The notes under the pieces were generated by a model, which worked only from the letters and a program-made list of their open reading frames with translations, searched no databases and had not been told where the DNA came from. Source: HGM12669 sp048527645 (GTDB lineage: Bacteria; Bacillota; Clostridia; Oscillospirales; CAG-272). From it: a stretch of 8,007 bases of DNA. Made by a program: the position numbers and the translations under genes. This document shows, one piece after another, positions 5,924-8,007 of this stretch (position 1 is the first letter of the stretch; each line of letters begins with the position of its first letter). The stretch spans positions 1 through 8,007 of the forward strand of contig DBGFNI010000065.1 of NCBI GenBank assembly GCA_048527645.1, given 5' to 3'.

Positions 5924-5961
5924 AAACAGCGGGTATCCGATCAATCGGATACCCGCTGTTT
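5924..5961 (-). terminator. 18-bp perfect inverted repeat, terminator for the convergent - strand gene
   Basis: AAACAGCGGGTATCCGAT (5924-5941) and its exact complement (5944-5961) are separated by two bases. Read on the - strand, the hairpin is followed by TTTTCTGTT, a usable U tract, 76 bases after the stop of the phosphoesterase gene. On the + strand the following bases are TTTGG, a poorer tract, so it may act as a backup in that direction. The 5832-6037 gap between convergent genes holds this and the branched terminator; I see nothing else convincing in it. Confidence 0.75.
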
Positions 5962-6037
5962 GGTTCAATCGGGCAAAGCTGTGAAAAAACGGGAGGGCTG
6001 AAGCAATGAAGATGCAGGCCTATCGCTTTTTCAAGTT

Positions 6038-8007
6038 TTATGATGTCTGCGCGCCGGGCAGTGGGATCCGATACCAGTGGGCACCCAGAATTTTTCCCGT
6101 GTCGGACAGCTGCAATCCGCGGAGCAGAATGTGGTCTTCATATACCTCCACCAAATATCCTTCTCCCTGGGTCATGTCCAGCTCTGTGGTGCTCCAGTCA
6201 AAGCCGACGATGGTGCGGGGGCATGTGGCGCTGGGGACATGCACATAGAAGGTGCCCGCATCGGAACGGAAAACATTGACCTCCCGGTTGGGATAACAGT
6301 AGTTTTTCAAATCAGGCAGCTGATCGCAGTCAAACACAAAGTGACTGTGACCGCTGAAGGGTACGGTGTTGGGATATTGCTCCAATAGGGTTTGCAGCCG
6401 GAGTGCGTCTGCGCGCGTCTGCGGGTCGAGCGACAGGCCGTAGCAGGCGGTGCCGTTGGTCGCGTCTCCGCAAGTGTCTTTCAAGAAACTGTGGAAAAAC
6501 AGGAAGGTGGTGCGCTCTTTGTTTTCCTCCAGCCGTTGCTCCAACCATGCGAACTGTTCCTCTGTCAGCACAGGCTCACCGGTTGCATCGTAGCTCCAGC
6601 GGAGCTGGTTGAGCAGAATGAAGGTGCAATCACCGATATCCACGGTATAGTCCAGATACGGACTGATGTTTTTGCGCTGATAGGGGCCGGTGTATGCGGC
6701 AGAATCTGCGGTTGCAGCCTGCCAGGGGCCTCTCTCTCCGTCCGGATAGCCGGTGAGAAGCGCGGCGCCGTTGTTGCTGACATCATGGTTGCCGGTGCAT
6801 GCATAGACAGGAACGGTGGGGTGCAGCGAGGCAAAGCGGTCAAGCAGCCTGCGATAAGAGTCAAACTCATTCTGATAGCCGTATCCGGTCAGATCACCGG
6901 AGACGGCAATTGCCTGCGCGCCCATCCTTGCCAGGTCTTCCATGGCGCTGAGGGTGAAAGCAGCGCGCTGCTGAAGAGTACCGTTTGACGTGCTGTCTGA
7001 GGCGCGCAGATGAATGTCGGAAAGCACACCGAACACGGCAAGCGGCGACTGCACCGGCGGCAGCCGCTCTGCCGGAATATCATAATATGCAACAGTCTCT
7101 CCCTCCTGATTTACCGCGATCATTTGGGTGGCACCGGCGGGGATGGCAAGATGCGCGCCGATGTTTGTATTGTCCGGAAAATCGTTTGCCGTTCTTGTCT
7201 TGGGGCGAACCGTTCGATAGGGTGTGGAGTTTTCGAGAATGGCGCTGTTGCAGCCCCAGTAGATCTGATAGATGCCGCCCACGTTGGCGTATACATGCAA
7301 AACACCATTTGCGGCGCCCGGCGTGTCATCTGTAAAGGTGAAGGAAAGGGCGGAGCCGTCTGCGCCGGCGTGCCAGGCGGGGGATATGTTTTGCTCCAGA
7401 TAGCGGTCATAGCGCAGCAGCATCGCGGCACATTCCGCGCGGGTGATCGGAGCGTCATTTTGCAAACAGCCTTGCTCATCGCCCAGAATGATGTTGTAGC
7501 CAACCGCCCAGGAAAATACCTTCCAACGCGTTTGATCCAATGCAGCGGCGTCGCAAAACGCCGTCAGATCACCCTCGGCGGCGGTGTTTTCATTGCGGTA
7601 TTGTGCAAAGCGAAACAGCGCGTCTGCCGCCTCTCCCCTCATCACCGCCGCATCGGGGGAGAAACAGCCGTCAGAATCCGTCTCCATGATATTTTCCTGC
7701 ACAGCCCATCGCACGCTCTGCGTATACCAAGCGTCAGCCGGAACATCCGTCGGGGCGTCTGCCACGGCGGTGCTGCTGCCGGCTGCCCGCCACAAAACCG
7801 TGGCAAGCATCGCGTGGCTCATGGTGCTGTCGGGACAAAAAACAGCCTCGCCCATCCCGCAAAAATATCCCTGCTCGGTGACATATTCCACAGCCTGAGC
7901 ATACCAATCCTCCGTGAAAATATCCCGGTAAAGAGATGATTGTCCGGCGGAGGGGAAAACTGCGCTGGACAGCATGATTGCTGCGGCGGCAAGCACAGCG
8001 GCACAGG
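6038..8007 (-). CDS. Secreted SLH-domain calcineurin-like metallophosphoesterase (5' end outside window)
   Basis: A cell-surface phosphoesterase. The frame is open to the window edge and the visible start is the hydrophobic core of a signal peptide (AVLAAAAIMLSSAVFPSAG), so the true start lies beyond 8007; the GTG at 7996 is not a credible start. Numbering from that GTG: three SLH repeats at about 22-73, 82-134 and 144-201, which bind secondary cell-wall polymer. Their TRAE-type motif is intact in the third (ITRAE, 184-188), close in the second (MRGE, 119-122) and lost in the first (MSHAM). A beta-rich linker domain of unknown type follows (205-310). The metallophosphoesterase domain (about 319-595) shows all motifs: D327-x-H329 (SDIH), SGDL with D368, GNHD 402-405, H502 in FFHSF, and GHSH 549-552. 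A short beta tail ends the protein at TAA (6040-6038). The substrate is unknown; extracellular phosphate scavenging or wall-polymer or nucleotide hydrolysis are possible. Confidence 0.93.
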   Translation of the reverse strand, partial: CAAVLAAAAIMLSSAVFPSAGQSSLYRDIFTEDWYAQAVEYVTEQGYFCGMGEAVFCPDSTMSHAMLATVLWRAAGSSTAVADAPTDVPADAWYTQSVRWAVQENIMETDSDGCFSPDAAVMRGEAADALFRFAQYRNENTAAEGDLTAFCDAAALDQTRWKVFSWAVGYNIILGDEQGCLQNDAPITRAECAAMLLRYDRYLEQNISPAWHAGADGSALSFTFTDDTPGAANGVLHVYANVGGIYQIYWGCNSAILENSTPYRTVRPKTRTANDFPDNTNIGAHLAIPAGATQMIAVNQEGETVAYYDIPAERLPPVQSPLAVFGVLSDIHLRASDSTSNGTLQQRAAFTLSAMEDLARMGAQAIAVSGDLTGYGYQNEFDSYRRLLDRFASLHPTVPVYACTGNHDVSNNGAALLTGYPDGERGPWQAATADSAAYTGPYQRKNISPYLDYTVDIGDCTFILLNQLRWSYDATGEPVLTEEQFAWLEQRLEENKERTTFLFFHSFLKDTCGDATNGTACYGLSLDPQTRADALRLQTLLEQYPNTVPFSGHSHFVFDCDQLPDLKNYCYPNREVNVFRSDAGTFYVHVPSATCPRTIVGFDWSTTELDMTQGEGYLVEVYEDHILLRGLQLSDTGKILGAHWYRIPLPGAQTS

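Noticed and set aside
6006..6248. + strand ORF with a fair ribosome binding site (GGGAGG at 5991-5996) before ATG 6006
   Set aside because: After about ten residues it runs antisense into the end of the phosphoesterase gene, and the remaining sequence has no domain character. The apparent ribosome site is probably chance.
7010..7939. Long + strand ORF (309 residues) opposite the SLH phosphoesterase
   Set aside because: It lies wholly within a well-supported - strand gene, has no recognisable motif or good ribosome binding site, and its length is explained by GC-rich codon structure.

Overview
The window looks like chromosomal DNA from a Gram-positive gut-type member of the Clostridia, most plausibly Oscillospiraceae/Ruminococcaceae. 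This is inferred from the fairly GC-rich coding sequence (judged by eye), strong AGGAGG-type ribosome binding sites, sigma-A style promoters, a clostridial-looking pyruvate kinase, a PucR/CdaR-type regulator and a secreted protein with three S-layer homology (SLH) repeats. I see no rRNA, tRNA, CRISPR array, transposase or phage gene.

Layout. Bases 1-5831 are read on the + strand: the C-terminal part of a PucR/CdaR-like transcription regulator (1-915, start outside the window); a 400-base stretch holding at best a damaged small gene (912-1259); an endonuclease/exonuclease/phosphatase (EEP) family enzyme (1315-2010); pyruvate kinase pyk (2177-3589) with its own probable promoter; and a two-gene unit driven by a near-consensus promoter (3750-3778), made of a Nudix hydrolase with an unrecognised N-terminal domain (3889-4677) and, overlapping it by ATGA, a two-helix membrane protein of unknown function with a possible PH-like N-terminus (4674-5831). 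From the right edge a convergent gene runs on the - strand (8007 to 6038): a secreted, SLH-anchored calcineurin-like metallophosphoesterase whose start lies outside the window. The convergent genes are separated by two strong hairpins: a three-way-junction structure with a U tract for the + strand, and an 18-bp perfect inverted repeat whose U tract serves the - strand.

How the genes fit together. Most appear to be independent transcription units: pyk is glycolytic housekeeping, the EEP enzyme is a cytoplasmic phosphodiesterase or nuclease of unknown substrate, and the SLH phosphoesterase works at the cell surface. The only clear functional pairing is the Nudix/membrane-protein pair, whose overlapping stop and start imply translational coupling. 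That pair, the damaged small gene after the regulator, and the branched RNA structures at two gene ends are the parts of the window that known families explain least. I do not see convincing evidence of a defence, mobile or biosynthetic system.
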